Shown here: positions 12,255 to 23,640 of the stretch, piece after piece
Layout: each line of letters begins with the position of its first letter
Numbering within the stretch: position 1 is the stretch's first letter
Notes under the pieces: generated by a model
The model's input: the letters and a program-made list of their open reading frames with translations, nothing else
Databases searched by the model: none
Told to the model about the DNA's origin: nothing
Translations under genes and position numbers: made by a program
DNA from: Rapana venosa
Taxonomy: Eukaryota > Mollusca > Gastropoda > Neogastropoda > Muricidae
Assembly: GCA_028751875.1 (NCBI GenBank)
Contig: CM054134.1
Coordinates: 40,991,830 to 41,055,829 of the forward strand
Length of the DNA: 64,000 nucleotides
Direction: 5' to 3'

Positions 12255-12411
12255 ATTTTAAAAAGAAGGAGGGTTTGCATGCCAGTGCCGCTGGCTTCAA
12301 TGGCAATCCCTCGTCAAGAGTCCAGACCCCACACCATCTCACGTGACCCCACAGAAGCAGACGAGAAACTGAAACTGGTCACTGTTCAACCAAAACAAGA
12401 GCGTTGCTCAA
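12255..12411 (+). CDS. candidate orphan internal exon, function unknown
   Basis: A 157-base interval lies between a strong acceptor (a T-rich tract ending TTTTTTAG at 12,254) and a plausible donor (CAA|GTAAAT at 12,412). One frame is open throughout and reads from ILKRRRVCMPVPL through SRPHTISRDPTEADEKLKLV to KQERCSS. It starts in phase 0 and ends with one base over. The charged, non-repetitive composition with RRR and DEK clusters is unlike the surrounding low-complexity DNA. I do not recognise the family, and no flanking exon was found within several kilobases. If real, it belongs to a gene with long introns. It could equally be a chance open interval, because splice-like signals are common. 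Confidence 0.35.
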
Positions 12412-12833
12412 GTAAATCGGATATATTTTTGCGTTTGTTGAAATCGAACGGTGATGAGGATGATAAAACAACCAAAACCTACTTTCAAAGGGTGCCTTGC
12501 TTTAAGACTATTCAGATTTTAACAAGGCTAAAATCATCTCCCCTTCTTGTCATATTTGGCTGTGTTTTTAAACAGGCCCAGATGATATAAATGTGGGTAG
12601 ATAGATATATTGTTAATGTTGACTGATACAGTGATGAGCTGTTGACACTCGGTACATCTGTCAGTCAAACAATTTGAGCAACACTATTAAAACCGTACCT
12701 TTAAAGTGGATTATTTGTGATTGTGGTCACACAAACATTCTGCAGTTGTTTTAAGATTCTGACCAAAAATGTATATCCCTCTCTGCCATTCACCATTTGG
12801 CTAAACTACAGGAAGTCAGCGGTGTGTATAAGA

Positions 12834-12835
<2 letters not shown>
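12412..12835. other. gene-free spacer
   Basis: AT-rich unique-looking sequence; nothing recognised beyond possible intron sequence behind the orphan exon. Confidence 0.4.
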
Positions 12836-12876
<41 letters not shown>

Positions 12877-12911
12877 TGTGTGTGTGTGTGGTGTGTGTGT
12901 GTGTGTGTGTG
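12836..12911. repeat. (TG)n microsatellite
   Basis: About 36 TG units with two GG interruptions. A small (AAC)n tract lies at 12,989-13,007. Confidence 0.93.
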
Positions 12912-13149
12912 CCAGCGTCAGTGCTGGCAAAACCAGGGCACTGACCGTTCAGTTCACCCAAAGCAGGATCCTGACCATTGACCTTACAACAGCAACAACA
13001 ACAACAAAGACAAAACCCACCCCACACAAGAACGGCTAGACACAGCCTATTCCTATACGACAGTAGCCCTGCAGAGGTAGATTAAGCTGTAACAAACTCT
13101 GGTGGCCAAATGCTCCCTGAGGCTTTTATTTTTTAACTGTTCTTGCTAC

Positions 13150-13330
13150 AGCCCAGCTTAGCCAAGTGGATCAACAGCGATATTAGTTCATCATTACGGC
13201 TCTGAAGTTGAGGGTGGCGGGTTCACATCTCGGCGAATCAAATCTCTAAATCGACTGTAGCAGATCTGTATATTCAGGCTGACGACAGACCACAATCACC
13301 TAAACTGTCACATGTAGCCAACATGAAACT
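13150..13330 (+). mobile_element. tRNA-derived SINE head, truncated
   Basis: A box TAGCCAAGTGGATCAAC at about 13,160 and B box GGCGGGTTCACATCTCG at about 13,216 sit 45-50 bases apart, as in tRNA-headed SINEs. The downstream core is not clearly recognisable, so the 3' limit is approximate. Confidence 0.55.
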
Positions 13331-13795
13331 TCCGCATAGGCCACACAGAGAGGCTGCCTGTGCAAGCCTGGCAGCCAGACAACAGAACCTGTGCTGCAGT
13401 CCTGCCTGCTACACGAGGCACCCGAAAGAGGATCTGGCCTGACAGCAGCCCCAGTAACCCAAAACCTCTCGAAGGACCTGCAGCATGCAGCTGCCTTTAT
13501 CGCAGAGACTGACTTGTCCATCTGACAGATGAAATAGATATCTCGGTGGTGGCTACTGCAGGGATTTCTTTTTTTTACAATCTCCCATTCAACCAATAAG
13601 CAGATCTTCCGGACCTTTGTCTTCCCCGTGTATTTGCAAATGCCAGAGATCAAGAATGCATAGTTATTATATGACAGATCCTGTTCTTCGTATCAGTTTG
13701 TGGTGGGTTACAGAAGCCTCCCAAATACCCAACACACACCCATGGCTTCACCAGCCAGCACCTCGGATTTTGTTGCTGGTCAAGCTGGTCAGTCT
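13331..13795. other. gene-free spacer
   Basis: No supported gene. A minus-strand open frame (13,300-13,653) runs through CTGCAG-rich sequence but shows no domain and starts inside the SINE-like region. Confidence 0.35.
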
Positions 13796-13873
13796 CACAC
13801 ACACACACACATTCAAAACACACACACGCGCATGCGCGCGCGCGCGCGTGCACACACACACACATTCAACACG

Positions 13874-13904
<31 letters not shown>

Positions 13905-13905
13905 C
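13796..13905. repeat. (CA)n/(CG)n/(CA)n alternating purine-pyrimidine tract
   Basis: CA repeats flank a CG-rich core (about 13,826-13,853) and are followed by a second CA block (13,875-13,904). Alternation continues for most of 110 bp. Confidence 0.93.
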
Positions 13906-14095
13906 ACATTTGAGACAAAGTACAACACATCAGAAAATGAATCAGAGGGATGTCTTACACGCTTAGTGGGGTTCTATTCAGCTGATGCCATTACTGCCCA
14001 GTGGACCGTGGGGGACGACAAACAAACAGTGTGGCCCAGCTCTGCTCTGTTCTGCTGTTGTATTGTCAGTCAGACTTGACAAGCATCCTGCGCTA

Positions 14096-14147
14096 CTATG
14101 CCATGCCATGCCATGCCATGGCGCATGGCATGCCATGCCATGCCTGC
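14096..14147. repeat. palindromic (CATGC)n cluster
   Basis: CCATG pentamers run inward from both sides of GCCATGGCGCATGGC and can pair into a hairpin with arms of about 20 bp. Confidence 0.8.
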
Positions 14148-14227
14148 ATCATTGTATCATGTGTGTACAGGCTGTCTGAAGCGTCGTCATTCGTTTTGCT
14201 CAGCAGGACGGACACTTTGCACTGGGC

Positions 14228-14430
<203 letters not shown>

Positions 14431-14439
14431 TTATACACA

Positions 14440-15121
14440 TCTATCCATTCATCAAGAGAGACAGAGAGACAGACAGAGATCCATCTATCTATCTGTCTGT
14501 CTGCCTGCCTATCAATCCATCTATCACAGATTCATTGAGAAGAGAGACCCTGAATTGTTTACATCACACTGCTAAAAGAGATACTGTTTATCGATTATGA
14601 CAATCCCTTCTTGGAAAGGAGGTCAGCCCATTTACATGGTTATATCCAGGTGTTCCATTGATGATGACGATGACGACGGCGATAATGTTGATTTTTTAAA
14701 AAAAGTCAAAGATCCGGGAGAGGAGGGAGGGGGGGGGGGAGAAGTAGAGGAGGGACATGTGTGGCCAGCACAGCGCCACAGCGCCACAGCAGTAAGCACG
14801 GGCATTCGTTGTTACGTTAGCAGTAGGGCAATGTCCCTCATTCTTTTCAGATTGGACGGAAATGTAGTGGTCTCCCTTCGGTAGTCTGTGACAAGGGATA
14901 TCTGATATGATCCACAGAGCCATTGGTGTGGATGACAGGGCTGTAGGGAGGGATGGAGGGAGGGGATTGGGGAGCGGTATTGAATAGATGTTTGTCCACC
15001 GCCAAGGCTGTTCCTTTTATAAAGCTGTGCTGGGATGAATAAGATGTCATATCCTGATTATATGCCGCGCCAATGGAAAATGGATTGATCAACGGCATTG
15101 GTATGGGATGTGGAATTCCTC
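14440..15121. other. gene-free spacer
   Basis: Short CAGA/CTGT runs at 14,460-14,530, a GATGAC tract at 14,660-14,685 and a G run at 14,731-14,740. No supported gene. Confidence 0.4.
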
Positions 15122-15135
15122 GTGTGTGTGTGTGT

Positions 15136-15175
<40 letters not shown>

Positions 15176-15376
15176 GTGTGTGTGTGTGTGTGTGTGTTGT
15201 GGTGTGTGTGTGAACGAGATGTGGTGATGATGATTCTGGTGATTCTGATGAATCTTATCCTGATTCTGATTCAGTCTGTCTGTTCGTCCGCTTGTCTGTC
15301 TGTCTGTCTGTCTGTCAGTATGTCTGTCTGTCCGTCTGCCTGTCTCTCTGTCTGCCTGTCTCTCTGTCTGTCTGTG
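15122..15376. repeat. (TG)n and (CTGT)n arrays
   Basis: TG repeats at 15,122-15,212 with TTG breaks, then CTGT tetranucleotides at 15,272-15,376 with CCGT and CTCT variants. Confidence 0.92.
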
Positions 15377-15596
15377 GGACAGTTCAAGACTTGTAGTTCT
15401 GACACTTTTTTTTTAGTGCCGCCAACAAAAGTATCAGCTATTACCAATTCTTCAACATCTACAATAATCACCCTTACCACAATTGTCTTATTGAAATTAA
15501 CAACAACAGCAGCAGCAACAACAGCAGTGTGGTGGCAGTAGCGTCTCTCTGTCATCATAACTTCTATTCTGTTGTTGCTGTTGGGCGTTCCTCATT

Positions 15597-15907
15597 GTTA
15601 ACATCCAGGGGACCATCCAGAACATGCACTCTGTCTCACTCCTCACACCTGGAAATCCCTGTGGGAGTGCACACTGGATGACACGTTTGCAGGTGTGGCT
15701 GTCTTCAAGTCCCTCGTTTCATCAGCAGCCATACTCCGACTTCAGGAAAAATGTTTTTCTGTTCTTGTAAAGAGTGCAGGTCGCTATGCTAAGAGCCTGT
15801 CATGGGGAAGACAACCTCAACATAGCGTTTTAAATGATGGCACCATTTTCACGTGAGTGTTGGCATTCTGCTTCCTTCAATAACTGACAGGGCCTTTGGT
15901 CTGGGCC
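15597..15907 (+). repeat. dispersed repeat family X, copy 1
   Basis: Starting at GTTAACATCCAGGGGACC and ending at TTTGGTCTGGGCC, this interval aligns along about 310 bp with 60,745-61,048. Shared phrases include ACATGCACTCTG, GGCAGCCATACTTC-like sequence, GAGTGCAGGTYG, CTTGTCATGG-like sequence and GGAAGACAA. No coding capacity is visible. The class is unknown. Confidence 0.75.
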
Positions 15908-15989
15908 AAATGTACATTATATAAACAGCAGCAACTGCACTGACAGTGGTATAGCGTGTGAATGAGCCTGACAACGGGAACACGTTGAT

Positions 15990-16240
15990 CGTGGAGCTAG
16001 GTTAAAACGGATAGGGCCGCCAGCTTCTAATCCTCGTGCCACAGAATTGCAGGCAGCGGGTTCAGACCTCGATGGTGTTTGGTGCCATGGATTAGTTACG
16101 GGGATTTTTTCTGCTTGCCAAGTCCAGTAATGTGCAGCCTTGTCAGTGCCTTATTGCGTGTATAACCGGCAGTCTATTTTGCTTCTTGTCCAGTTACCAC
16201 AGAAAAGTACAGGCAGGCCCTATTTGATTTTTAGTCTATC
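15990..16240 (+). mobile_element. tRNA-derived SINE head, degraded
   Basis: A degraded A-box region (GATAGGGCCGCCAGC) is followed by a B box, GCGGGTTCAGACCTCG, at about 16,058. The body downstream is too diverged to place. Confidence 0.5.
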
Positions 16241-17400
16241 GCTGTCTGATCTTGTGTATACCATTCGCATTTCTTATAGAACGTTTCCAGTTGATGAGAA
16301 TGAAGCAGATGCTCAGCAACACGTACACGTTTCTGCATTAGGTCCATCTAGGCCTACCTTTGGTGTGAATTATCTTGCAGTGTTTAAGCTCTCCCTATGC
16401 ACGGCCAGATTTATCTCTATCACAAAAAAACGATCATCTTTCTGAGATAAGGAACTATTCCTTGCCTGTAAGGGTATGAAAAATAACAGTCTTCAGTTAA
16501 CTTTTTGGATACGTTAGCTATTTCAGGAGTATGTTACATGTAAAATCTGGCATTAACGCTGACTCGGGAGTCTGGTCAACAAGCTGATTTAGAAATAAGC
16601 AGGCACTGGGTGTATTTAACTGTACTGATTTACAGCCTTCACCTGCTGTCATCGTCTGACTGCTATTTCTGTGGAGGACTTAGCGAGGTGCCATGAACCA
16701 GGCCTTGTTTATTTTCTTCAGCTGGAAAGTCAATACGCCATAACCTTTCCCACTGGGTTTTTGTTTTGTTTTGGGTTTTTTTCCCTGTGGCTTAAGTCGC
16801 CACCCAGTATGGTGATTAAGCCGATTGGAATAATCATCCTAGGAACTTGGGGAAAGGGGGTGGAGGGGAGGGGAGGTGCTATAACAGAACACTGGGCCAC
16901 CTCAACAACAACACGCTAATCGGATGGACATGGAAATACCTCTGTTATTGGGGGGTGACCCACAGCTGAACTTACCACCTTCTCGCCCCTGAACAACACG
17001 GCAAGTAGAGCGGCCACACTCCACCAAACTAAACCGGTGTTACAGAGATTTGCTGACTGTGTAGAAATGTCCCTCCATGGTTAAATTTTGTTTCGTTTGG
17101 CTTTGGTGCACAAAAGCAGTTTCAGATTTCTTCCTGGAACAAGTCAATTCAAACCCTGTAGAAATCTGATGCTATTTACCTTCCTGTATAACATTGCGCC
17201 AGGGAGTCAAATGTATGCAGGACAATTATTATTATCTGGGTAACACCACCACTCATGCATGCAGCCAAGCTCTCATCATCATAGTGTGTTTCGAATTTCT
17301 AACGCTTTCATCTAGGGTGGGACATGGGACAGATAGTAGAACACTGACAGTATGAGGCTGTTCTAAATGTAGCAAGTATTACCTACAAAAACAACAACAC
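16241..17400. other. gene-free spacer
   Basis: No gene or clear repeat recognised. Several T/G-rich homopolymer patches occur around 16,760-16,880. Confidence 0.4.
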
Positions 17401-18028
17401 CACACACACACACACACACACACTGATATCCTGTCATAGAAAACGCCATACCTCCTGCTGCTCACTGAGTGGACTGTGCTGGGGTAGCATGTCTGCTAAA
17501 CTAACAAGTTAGAAAAACAATGTTGCATTTCGTTATAAGAGTCTTCCACGCACTTGCACGCGCACTCGTGTGTGTGTGTGTGTGTGTTATTGCAGTTGCA
17601 GGACAGGACAGGACAGTAGCCTGTGAGGCTATTCCATGGCACCCGCCTGTGCAAACATGGCTTTCACAGTCAGGCATATTGGCATTGACATGGGCACGTT
17701 CATACCCGCAGGCACACACCAAAGAGCGTGCATGCGTGCGCGCACGCACACACACACACACACACACTGATGCACGTGCATTAAAAAATACATGTGTGTG
17801 TTCATGCAAGTACACGCACGCACGCACGTACACAAACACGCACGCACGCACACGTACACACATACACGTATGCACACATGTATGTATGCGTGTGTGCGTG
17901 CGTGAGTGAGTGTGTGTACTAATAGAAAGGAGTATTTTGTTTTGATTCTTGTTTTATTTGTTTGTTTGTTTGCTTTTGAGCAATGTGCAATGATAGTGTA
18001 GTTTGCATGACAGAATGATTAAATATAG

Positions 18029-18071
<43 letters not shown>

Positions 18072-18190
18072 TGATTGATTGATTGATTGATTGATTTGTA
18101 TGCTGCATTGTAAACTGATCGTGCGCACAGCCGAAGTCTGGCCGTCAATATCCAATCAATCAATCAATCAATAAACCATTCCCGATCCCT
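17401..18190. repeat. scattered microsatellites: (AC)n, (CACG)n, (TTTG)n, (CT)n, (GATT)n/(AATC)n
   Basis: AC at 17,401-17,423, TG at 17,570-17,587, CA/CG patches at 17,737-17,880, TTTG at 17,955-17,975, CT at 18,031-18,067, GATT at 18,071-18,097 and its complement AATC at 18,152-18,170. The last two can pair as an inverted repeat. Confidence 0.85.
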
Positions 18191-18689
18191 GATCACATGT
18201 GGCCCCTGTTAGGCTTCTGTGTCAGTCAGGCGTTACTGAGACATTCCTATTATTAGCACTGCCCAATGGTTCATAGAGAAAATGGAGCACAGTGGAAGCT
18301 TTCATAAAACGTTGGCTCCAAAAGGTTTGTAATATTTGAATTCCTATTTCACAATTCTTATCAACTCATCTATGGTGCCCCTTGTGTCGGGAGAACTACA
18401 GGATACGTAATGCCACTCCACCTTCTCCTTTTTATCTGTAAGATCTACAGTTAATCAAGTGTGCTTTTGAAGTGTCCTGTCACATTGTGCTCTGTTGGTT
18501 GTCACTCCTTCGATCTCTATCTCTGGCCCATCTACTGGGAATGAATTCCCCTTTTCTTTTTTTCTTTTTTCCAAAAGCCTTCATTCAATCGTTTCAAAAC
18601 TGGCTGGCTTTTGCCATCTTCAACGCCCTTTCAACATCTTCTGTCTTTGTCCATGTCCTGCATGCACAGTCCGCTCAGGAAGGAATGTG

Positions 18690-18875
18690 GCAGGAGGGGC
18701 TACACATTCACCTGCCTGACAAGCAGACCATGAGGTTCTGAGTTCGACTCCCAGCCTTGCCCTCTCTTCTAAGTTTGACGGGAGAAATCGAATTCAATGT
18801 CAAGTCTTTCGGAGGAGACTACAGCAGTGAGACACGTGTGCTTGTCACATGGACCCACCTGACTTTCTCTATGTT
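18690..18875 (+). mobile_element. tRNA-derived SINE, 5' part
   Basis: A degraded A-box region (GGCAGGAGGGGCTACACATT) and a B box (TGAGTTCGACTCCC) are followed by TCAAGTCTTTCGGAGGAGAC. The minus-strand copy at 51,750-52,125 carries the same head and TCTTTCGGAGGAGACT. Confidence 0.7.
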
Positions 18876-19277
18876 ATTATTTTAACAATGAGGAACCAGC
18901 AACAGTCAAGGTTAAACTCTGAGCATTTTGCCTTTATACTTTTATTACAGAGAAACCTATGAGTAAAAGGGGAAGGGGTGGACGTGTCATCGTTGTAGTT
19001 TCAGTTCTGTTGGTGCAATTCCACTCGCACTTGACAGCTCACTTCAAATTTTCTGCAATGCATGCAATGTTTGATTTTTTTTAAACCCTGCTAGGACGCA
19101 TTTGAATGGCCTGACATGACATGACAGTGCTGACCAGGACAGAAAGAGCCTCTGTGATTTCAAATTCTGCTGTTCTGTTACTGAATTAGGGGACTTCTGC
19201 ATGGAAATGCTATGGTCTTAGTCAAGAAGACATCGTCTCGTAGAGGGCAGTTGCCAATTTAATGAGACAGAACAGAC

Positions 19278-19511
19278 ATGGCCTTCTTGGCATCTGGATA
19301 TTTTCTTACAGTTTGTATTATTTTCCTCATGTTACAGGAGTGCCAAAGCATGAAATACAGTCCCAACAATGAACCAGAAATTGTTCAAGCAGCACAACCA
19401 TTAGCAATCACTAGAACCGGAAACACTGTAATGGACTGTTACGAGAATTCTACTTTTAATGCAACGGAACAACAGAAAACAAACATGCACTACCGATACA
19501 AGCATATCTGA
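19278..19511 (+). CDS. candidate small secreted peptide precursor (77 aa), unknown family
   Basis: The ORF starts in a favourable context (ACAGACATGG) and ends at TGA. The first 24 residues form a plausible signal peptide: a short polar start, a hydrophobic core YFLTVCIIFLML, then QECQS as a candidate cleavage site. The remaining 53 residues are polar and carry two possible N-glycosylation sites (NST, NAT) but only one cysteine, so it is not a disulphide-rich toxin type. No domain or paralogue is recognised. A TTACAG at 19,334-19,339 could also be a splice acceptor, giving another structure. A SINE lies downstream at 19,600. Single small ORFs with a hydrophobic start also arise by chance. Confidence 0.35.
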   Translation: MAFLASGYFLTVCIIFLMLQECQSMKYSPNNEPEIVQAAQPLAITRTGNTVMDCYENSTFNATEQQKTNMHYRYKHI

Positions 19512-19609
19512 AAACCTTTTCTCAGAGCTAGAAATCGAACCATTGCACAAGTGGAATGACGCTTGTAGTCTGTGGCCGTGGATGTTGACAGAGAGGAGAG
19601 ACTGAAACA

Positions 19610-19862
19610 TGAAGAAGGAAGGGTGGCTGAATGTCAAAGTCCTTCGGATGAGACTATAAACCGAGGCCCCGTGTGCGAACGCATGCAGAACATCTTGCGC
19701 ACACGTTAAATCCTGCTCCGCTTTTTTGAAGAGTAGGCCACTGTGTGCTGGTGGGAACAGATGACAAAATTTACAAAACCGCATTCACACGGGGACTGGA
19801 TGTAAAAAAAAACCCATGAGTGCTTATTCCATTGTCCTCGATATTTATTTTTTTTTTTAAGT
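19610..19862 (+). mobile_element. SINE 3' part (ATGAGACTATAAACCGAGG family)
   Basis: It carries the family block GATGAGACTATAAACCGAGG, then CACACGTTAAATCCTG, GTGGGAACAGATGAC, GGGGACTGGATGTAAAAA and the end motif CCTCGATAT. Other copies are at 30,480, 40,166, 56,596 and 63,400. Confidence 0.85.
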
Positions 19863-19918
19863 CATCTGAGCGCTTAGATTTGTTGCTGTACAAGATTCAG
19901 TGCTATATAAATTCCATA

Positions 19919-19919
<1 letters not shown>

Positions 19920-19998
<79 letters not shown>
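19920..19998. repeat. (TTA)n microsatellite
   Basis: About 26 TTA units with one TATTA slip. Confidence 0.95.
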
Positions 19999-19999
<1 letters not shown>

Positions 20000-20568
20000 A
20001 TCATTATCATCATTAACAGAGCCATTCACGAGATAAACAGGCATGTATGTACACAAAGTCCCCTTAGTTCCCAGGGAGGCCATTTTTCATCTGCTTTCAG
20101 GCTGGTCAGGCATGTTATTGGTCTCGCTTCAACAGACACTAAAAACGGCCCAGTATGTTTGATCAATTGACTATCAAGGAAGACAGTGGGTAAACTTGCT
20201 GGGGGAAGCGGGTGGGGGAGGGGGGGGGGGGGGCGAGATAGATTTCAGTCCTTTCCTCATATCTTTGCTTTCACCCCAGTGTAGTCTGCCTGTGGAAAGA
20301 TTGTGATGACGTTTGCCTCTGTTTGTTTTACCACTACAAGCAGACAGATAAGCTACCAGAGCCTAACGTGGCTTTAGTACACGCCCTTTCAAGTTTGCAG
20401 GGGTCCCAGTGCCCTATTGATGACAATAAAATTGATGACATACCTACTAGTCTAGACCAGCTGTAGTAACAGGACGATTCAAAGACAAACAATTCGATAA
20501 CAGACGTAGCAGTCTGGACCTGCCACAGTAACGTAATTAAAGTCTGATTTGAAGTAACTGTATTGCAG
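19999..20568. other. gene-free spacer
   Basis: No gene. G-rich run at 20,219-20,234. TAGTCTAGACC-AGCTGTAGTAACA at 20,449-20,471 recurs in degraded form as AGTCTGGACC-TGCCACAGTAAC at 20,511-20,532, next to the minisatellite. Confidence 0.4.
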
Positions 20569-21412
20569 CACAGAAACGTGGCTTACAGAGTGGCACACAA
20601 ACATGGCCTCCAGGGTGGCACAGACACATGGCCTCCAGGGTGGCACAGAAACACGGGCCTCCAGAGTGGCACAAAAACACGGCCTCCAGAGTGGCACAGA
20701 AACATGGCCTCCAGAGTGGCACAGAAACGTGGCTTACAGAGTGACACACAAACATGGCCTCCAGGGTGGCACAGACACATGGCCTCCAGAGTGGCACAGA
20801 AACACGGCCTCCAGAGTGGCACAAAAAACACGGCCTCCAGAGTGGCACAAAAAAACACGGCCTCCAGAGTGGCACAGAAACATGGCCTCCAGGGTGGCAC
20901 AGAAACACGGCCTCCAGAGTGGCACAAAAACACGGCCTCCATAGTGGCACAGAAACATGGCCTCCAGGGTGGCACAGAAACACGGCCTCCAGGGTGGCAC
21001 AGAAACACGGCCTCCAGAGTGGCACAAGAACACGGCCTCCAGAGTGGCACAAAAACACGGCCTCCAGAGTGGCACATAAACACGGCCTCCAGAGTGGCAC
21101 TCCCACCCCCCACCCCCACCCCCAAAAAAACACCAAAAAACCGTGGCCTCCAAAGTGACACAAAAACGTCCTCATGAGTGGCACAAAACCAGCAACTTCC
21201 AGAGTGGCATAAAATAAAATAAAATAAACCACGGCCTCCAGAGTGACACAAAAACATGGCGTCCAGAGTGGCACAAAGACACGGCTCCAGAGTGGCACAA
21301 AGACTCGGCTCCAGAGTGGCACAATCATAATTATGACTCTAGAGTGGCACAAAAACATGGCCTCCAGAGTGGCACATCAACATGGCCTTTAGAGAGTGGC
21401 ACAGACACATAG
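20569..21412. repeat. 25-bp minisatellite
   Basis: About 33 tandem copies of a unit near GTGGCACAGAAACATGGCC plus TCCAGA. Variation is concentrated at the A-run (CACAAAAAC, CACAGACAC) and at AGAGTGG/AGGGTGG. Copies decay toward 21,180-21,412, where a C-rich/A-rich insertion (21,100-21,140) breaks the array. The 25-bp period is not a multiple of three, so the long frames through it are repeat artefacts. Confidence 0.96.
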
Positions 21413-21599
21413 CCTTGATAACTGGTATATGATAGACTGAGGAAGAGAAGCAAGAGGGGAAAAAACAACTTTCATTGTTCTGCCTTGGAAAAAAATACAG
21501 GATTTGCAATGCTTTAGAATAATCATAGACCTAAGTGCCCATCAAATACTGAAACAATTGTTTGCCGATTTCAGCAAGATTCACTCTGCAAGTTTCTTT

Positions 21600-21780
21600 G
21601 TGTCTTTGTTTCCTTCTTGGGGCTGGTTGTTTTGTTGTTGTTGTATGGTTGTGTTTTTGTTTTGTTTGGGTTTGTTTTGGGGTGGGTTTTTTGGGGTTTT
21701 TTTTTTTTTTGGGGGGGGGGGTGGGGGTTGTTGTTGTTATTGGGATAGGGGGTGTTGTTGTTTGTTTCTTTGTTTTACAA
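21600..21780. repeat. T/G homopolymer-rich tract
   Basis: Runs of TTGTTTTG, a T run of about 14 and a G run of about 10 followed by TTGTTG repeats. Low complexity only. Confidence 0.85.
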
Positions 21781-22105
21781 TTGGCTGAGATTTACAGCTT
21801 ATGTTTTAATGGCAGGCTCGGAATTTGCTTTGGTTAAAATGTAATGTCAGTGCCAAAATTTAATATTCTCTGAAACCGGCCCCTTGTTGTAATAGTTAGT
21901 AGAACTGTTATTGAGAAAATTCAAACGGAAGAGATTTGATTGTTGGTATCAGGAAAGGAAACATTGTGGTCACATGAAACTGGAGCTCAGAGAGGTAGGT
22001 ATGTCTTTGCTGAGATACCATCTCAAAGGGATTTCCTCAAGTTATTCAACTGTGACTGAACAACAAGACAAAGCTTGTACCGTTAAAATGGTGTCAAGAA
22101 TACCC

Positions 22106-22116
22106 TGTACGGAGAG

Positions 22117-22154
<38 letters not shown>

Positions 22155-22365
22155 TTATATTAGGCATATCCGTGTGTGTGTGTTTGTTTGTGTGTGTGCG
22201 CGCGAGCTTGCCTATGTGTGTGCGTGCGTGTGTGTGTGTGTCGGGGAAGGAGGGGTGGGGGAGAGCGCACGCGCGTGTGTGTGTGTAAAAAAGTGCATGT
22301 GTAAGTTCTTGCATATGTAAACAAGCTCAAAATAATGCATTTGTGTCTTTATATGGAACAGACGT

Positions 22366-22409
<44 letters not shown>

Positions 22410-22410
22410 A
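22106..22410. repeat. (GA)n and (TG)n microsatellites
   Basis: GA at 22,110-22,154, TG/CG alternation at 22,171-22,240 and 22,268-22,287, and pure TG at 22,366-22,407. Confidence 0.9.
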
Positions 22411-22524
22411 ATAGGTGAGGCATTATTAATTTTGGTGGGGGCGAGGGATTCTGGATGAATTTGATGGTACTCAGAATCCAGGTTAATAATGCTCTGCGTT
22501 CCAGATAACCTAGCCTACCAGTCC

Positions 22525-23215
22525 TTTTAAACCAAGGCCCCGCGTGCGAACGCACGCAGAATATTTGCGCACACGTTAAAAACCCGTTCCACCTGACCTT
22601 TCACAAGAGTACAAATAGGTCACTTCGTGCCAGCAAGAACGAATGACGAGACTGGAAAAAAAAACCTCCAAAAAACCCACCAACCCCAAACGGCATTGTA
22701 TGTTTGTCCGTCGTGTCCGACGATGACCTCCAAAACAGCAGAGGAGGCAGCTGCTGTTTCGGAAATTGGGCAGAAATTTGATTATAGTGGAGATGCCTTG
22801 CCCACAGTATATCCCCACTCTCTCGACCAAGTGGGCATAAGGACAATCAGCGTTGGAGATGTTCTCCAAAGGCCAACTAGCCCCCAGGGCTGCAGCACAT
22901 AGGGACTGTGCAAGTCAAGCCTCCTAGTCAGAGAGTCATAGTCATCACTAAAGACCAAGCTGTAAAGTGGAATTCCATGAGTGAAAAAGCCACTGGTCAT
23001 ACAGCCTCTCACTTTGCTGTTGCCCCCAGCGTCAATGGTTTAATTAAAAAAACTGTGACGGCATGCACACAGGTGTGTTTAGTTAGACACCATCCTCGCA
23101 GTCGGAAATCGGCTGGGCCTACTTTAAAGGTGGAGAAAATTGAAAACGGTCACACACGCATGATCTCACCATTGGTGAACCTTGGAGTTCTAGCTGAGGA
23201 ACAAAAACAAAATAA
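22525..23215 (+). mobile_element. SINE split by a nested repeat insertion
   Basis: The left part (22,530-22,665) carries the family block CCCCGCGTGCGAACGCACGC and CACTTCGTGCCAGCAAGAAC. The matching tail (CACCATTGGTGAACCTTGG and a diverged CTACTTTAAAGGTGG segment) resumes at about 23,060-23,210. In intact relatives (5,395 and 35,400) these parts are contiguous, so about 390 bp was inserted here. Confidence 0.7.
22693..23055 (+). repeat. nested dispersed repeat inside SINE
   Basis: A GC-richer block beginning GTATGTTTGTCCGTCGTGTC and containing GATGCCTTGCCCACAGTATA and GGCTGCAGCACATAGGGACT. Its edges are inferred from the interrupted SINE. Class unknown; open frames on both strands show no domain. 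Confidence 0.5.
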
Positions 23216-23487
23216 AACAACAACAACAGAAAGAGATAGGCCTACTAGTGCTTTACAAGCAACACCCCCCCCCCCTTCCCCCCACCCCACCCCTGCAAAA
23301 GTGAATAATGAATAAATTTATTTGCACAAATCTGTCGAAATGCATATGATTCATTGCATTAGCAATAGCGTTTACACATAGGCGACAATTTTTGTAAGGA
23401 ATCGGTTTTCAGTTACAGGATAGTTCAGCTTGCCAACTGACTCTGTAAGTCTATGCCAATTATGACTGTAGTGATAATTGCTCACAA

Positions 23488-23509
23488 GATGGTGGTGGTG
23501 GTGGTGGTG

Positions 23510-23540
<31 letters not shown>

Positions 23541-23640
23541 CGCACGCGCGCGCATGTGTGGTGTGCGTGTGTGTGTGTGTGTGTGTATGTGTGTGTGTGT
23601 GTGTGTGTGTTTCGCGTGCAGGTGCAAATGTGTGCACGGT
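23488..23640. repeat. (GGT)n and (TG)n tract
   Basis: GGT triplets at 23,490-23,512, then TG blocks with a CGCACGCGCGCGC break. Confidence 0.92.

Noticed and set aside
13300..13653. 117-codon minus-strand frame
   Set aside because: Cys-rich by composition of CTGCAG-type sequence; starts in a SINE-like area and shows no domain.
20537..21358. 273-residue minus-strand frame of CHSGG-RVFVPLWRPCF repeats
   Set aside because: The 25-bp minisatellite read in frame; overlapping frames on both strands look equally long, which real coding sequence would not do.
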